From contig JASHXW010000512.1 of assembly GCA_030043395.1 (NCBI GenBank), positions 1 through 14,014 of the forward strand: a DNA stretch of 14,014 nucleotides, given 5' to 3'. The stretch's first letter is position 1; each line of letters starts with the position of its first letter. Of the stretch, positions 13,268-14,014 are shown piece by piece. The notes below the pieces were generated by a model. It made no database searches, was not told the origin of the DNA, and saw nothing but the letters and a program-made list of their open reading frames with translations. Made by a program: the position numbers and the translations under genes. The DNA comes from Streptosporangiaceae bacterium (GTDB taxonomy: Bacteria > Actinomycetota > Actinomycetes > Streptosporangiales > Streptosporangiaceae).

Positions 13268-13933
13268 ATGCCGCGTCCGTCGAGCCCGCCCGGGCGAGCT
13301 GTCATTGTGCCCGTCTTGCTGCTCGCCGGTTTGGTTGCCGCGTGCAGCAGCGGAGCGAACCCAGCGGCGTCGGGGGCGAATCACCGAAGTTCCCCGGCCG
13401 CGTCAGCCAGCAAGCCATCGCGCACAAACTCAAGTCCGCCGACCTCCACTGGTGTCTCGTCCATCCCCAGGTCGATGTGCGTGCCCTTCGTCGTCAACGC
13501 CACCGGCTCCATGCCTCTGGCCGTCGTCCTGAGCAGCGCTGAGGAGGTCACGCTCCTCGGCGGCGCGCAGCCGGTACCCGGCGGCCCGGTAGGCAGTCAC
13601 GGCACGTGCACGTTCGCAACGTCGAACAAGCTGATCGTCGGGTATGCCGAGTGGGATTGCGGAACCTACGCAGCAACTCAGTGGGCCAGCTTCACTGAGG
13701 CAGGCGTCAGCCGGCCGGTCCCCGGCGATCCGGACGGCGTGCACGAGTACCTCTCATCTAAGTACCCGGACGGGGATAGTGACTTCTTCCGGCTGACTAC
13801 CGGGCCATTCACCGGCTGCTTCCTGTCGGCGACCGTCGGCTTCAAGGGTTCCAAGTCTGAGACCAAGCCGACGGCCACGGCGACGACCTTGGCAGCCGTG
13901 ATGGACGCGGCGGAGCAGCGCCTGGCTTCGTGA
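13268..13933 (+). CDS. Secreted lipoprotein of unknown function
   Basis: This 221-residue protein has a lipoprotein signal peptide: RAVIVPVLLLAGLVAAC, with the lipidated cysteine at C26 in the LVAAC lipobox. A Ser/Pro/Ala/Thr-rich linker (27-66) follows. The rest is a small domain (about 67-221) with four cysteines, in SMCVPFVV, GTCTF, EWDCGTYA and TGCFLSA, plausibly two disulphides. The pattern resembles actinobacterial extracellular domains of the DUF3558 kind, but I do not claim a match. ATG 13268 has AAGGAG seven bases upstream; the frame is open further upstream into the previous gene, but no other start has such a site. It should be anchored on the outer face of the membrane. The preceding secreted-protein gene is the likely operon partner. 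Confidence 0.8.
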   Translation: MPRPSSPPGRAVIVPVLLLAGLVAACSSGANPAASGANHRSSPAASASKPSRTNSSPPTSTGVSSIPRSMCVPFVVNATGSMPLAVVLSSAEEVTLLGGAQPVPGGPVGSHGTCTFATSNKLIVGYAEWDCGTYAATQWASFTEAGVSRPVPGDPDGVHEYLSSKYPDGDSDFFRLTTGPFTGCFLSATVGFKGSKSETKPTATATTLAAVMDAAEQRLAS

Positions 13934-13948
13934 GGCGGCAGTTGCGGG

Positions 13949-14014
13949 TCAGGACGGCAGCGAGAGCAGATGGGCGCGATAACCCTTGCCGTAGTTAGTC
14001 GGAGTGCCGTTGTA
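13949..14014 (-). CDS. C-terminal end of an unidentified gene (partial, 5' part outside window)
   Basis: On the minus strand the last 66 bases read as 21 codons plus TGA (13951-13949), beginning YNGTPTNYGKGYRAHL and ending SLPS. The NGTPTNYGKGY stretch looks like a genuine conserved protein end rather than random translation. It would fit a secreted hydrolase-type C terminus, but 21 residues are too few to name a family. The gene converges on the lipoprotein gene with a 15-base gap. Confidence 0.5.
   Translation of the reverse strand, partial: YNGTPTNYGKGYRAHLLSLPS

Noticed and set aside
1..14014. Mobile element, CRISPR array, tRNA/rRNA or phage signal
   Set aside because: No transposase or integrase motifs, no regularly spaced repeats and no tRNA-like cloverleaf were seen on either strand.

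Overview
The window is high-GC DNA whose genes mix GTG and ATG starts, often follow actinobacterial TANNNT -10 hexamers, and in several cases appear to be leaderless. Both this and the gene families present point to an actinobacterial (actinomycete-type) chromosome. No RNA gene, CRISPR array, insertion sequence, integrase or phage gene was seen. The species cannot be named from this sequence.

Layout. (1) Positions 1-2845, minus strand: the membrane arm of a group-4 hydrogenase / complex-I-related complex. It comprises hyfC (NuoH-like), hyfE (NuoK-like) and hyfF (NuoL/M-like, running off the left edge), tightly packed and preceded by a 28-codon leader ORF whose stop overlaps the hyfC start. 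The usual upstream hyfB-like gene is absent from this position. (2) 3095-5442, plus strand: a metal-dependent amidohydrolase and a YcaQ/AlkX-like winged-helix DNA-glycosylase-family protein. (3) 5465-7107: a divergent pair, a GNAT acetyltransferase (minus) and an APH(6)/hydroxyurea-type phosphotransferase (plus). (4) 7201-9480: a VOC-family protein (plus), converging with overlapping stops on a squalene-cyclase-fold protein (minus), then a DUF4337-like membrane protein (minus). (5) 9646-11702, minus strand: a two-gene operon of a TetR regulator and an unusual, apparently permuted class III CoA-transferase. A tandem palindromic operator sits in the promoter region and separates the operon from a short, possibly broken divergent ORF. 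(6) 12147-13933, plus strand: a secreted protein with propeller-like repeats and a lipoprotein. The last 66 bases hold the 3' end of another minus-strand gene.

How the genes work together. The hyf genes form one transcriptional unit that should build a proton- or ion-translocating membrane module; its hydrogenase-like soluble subunits would lie beyond the left edge. The TetR-CoA-transferase pair, with its well-formed operator, is a self-contained regulated acyl-CoA module. The central genes look like independent single-gene resistance, repair or metabolic functions. At least four genes (YcaQ-like, APH-like, TetR and the short divergent ORF) have a TANNNT hexamer ending 6-7 bases before the start codon, the arrangement expected for leaderless transcripts.

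The strongest items for follow-up are the tandem operator at 11719-11749, the permuted two-half CoA-transferase, and the leader ORF with the missing hyfB. I found no convincing wholly new defence or mobile system.
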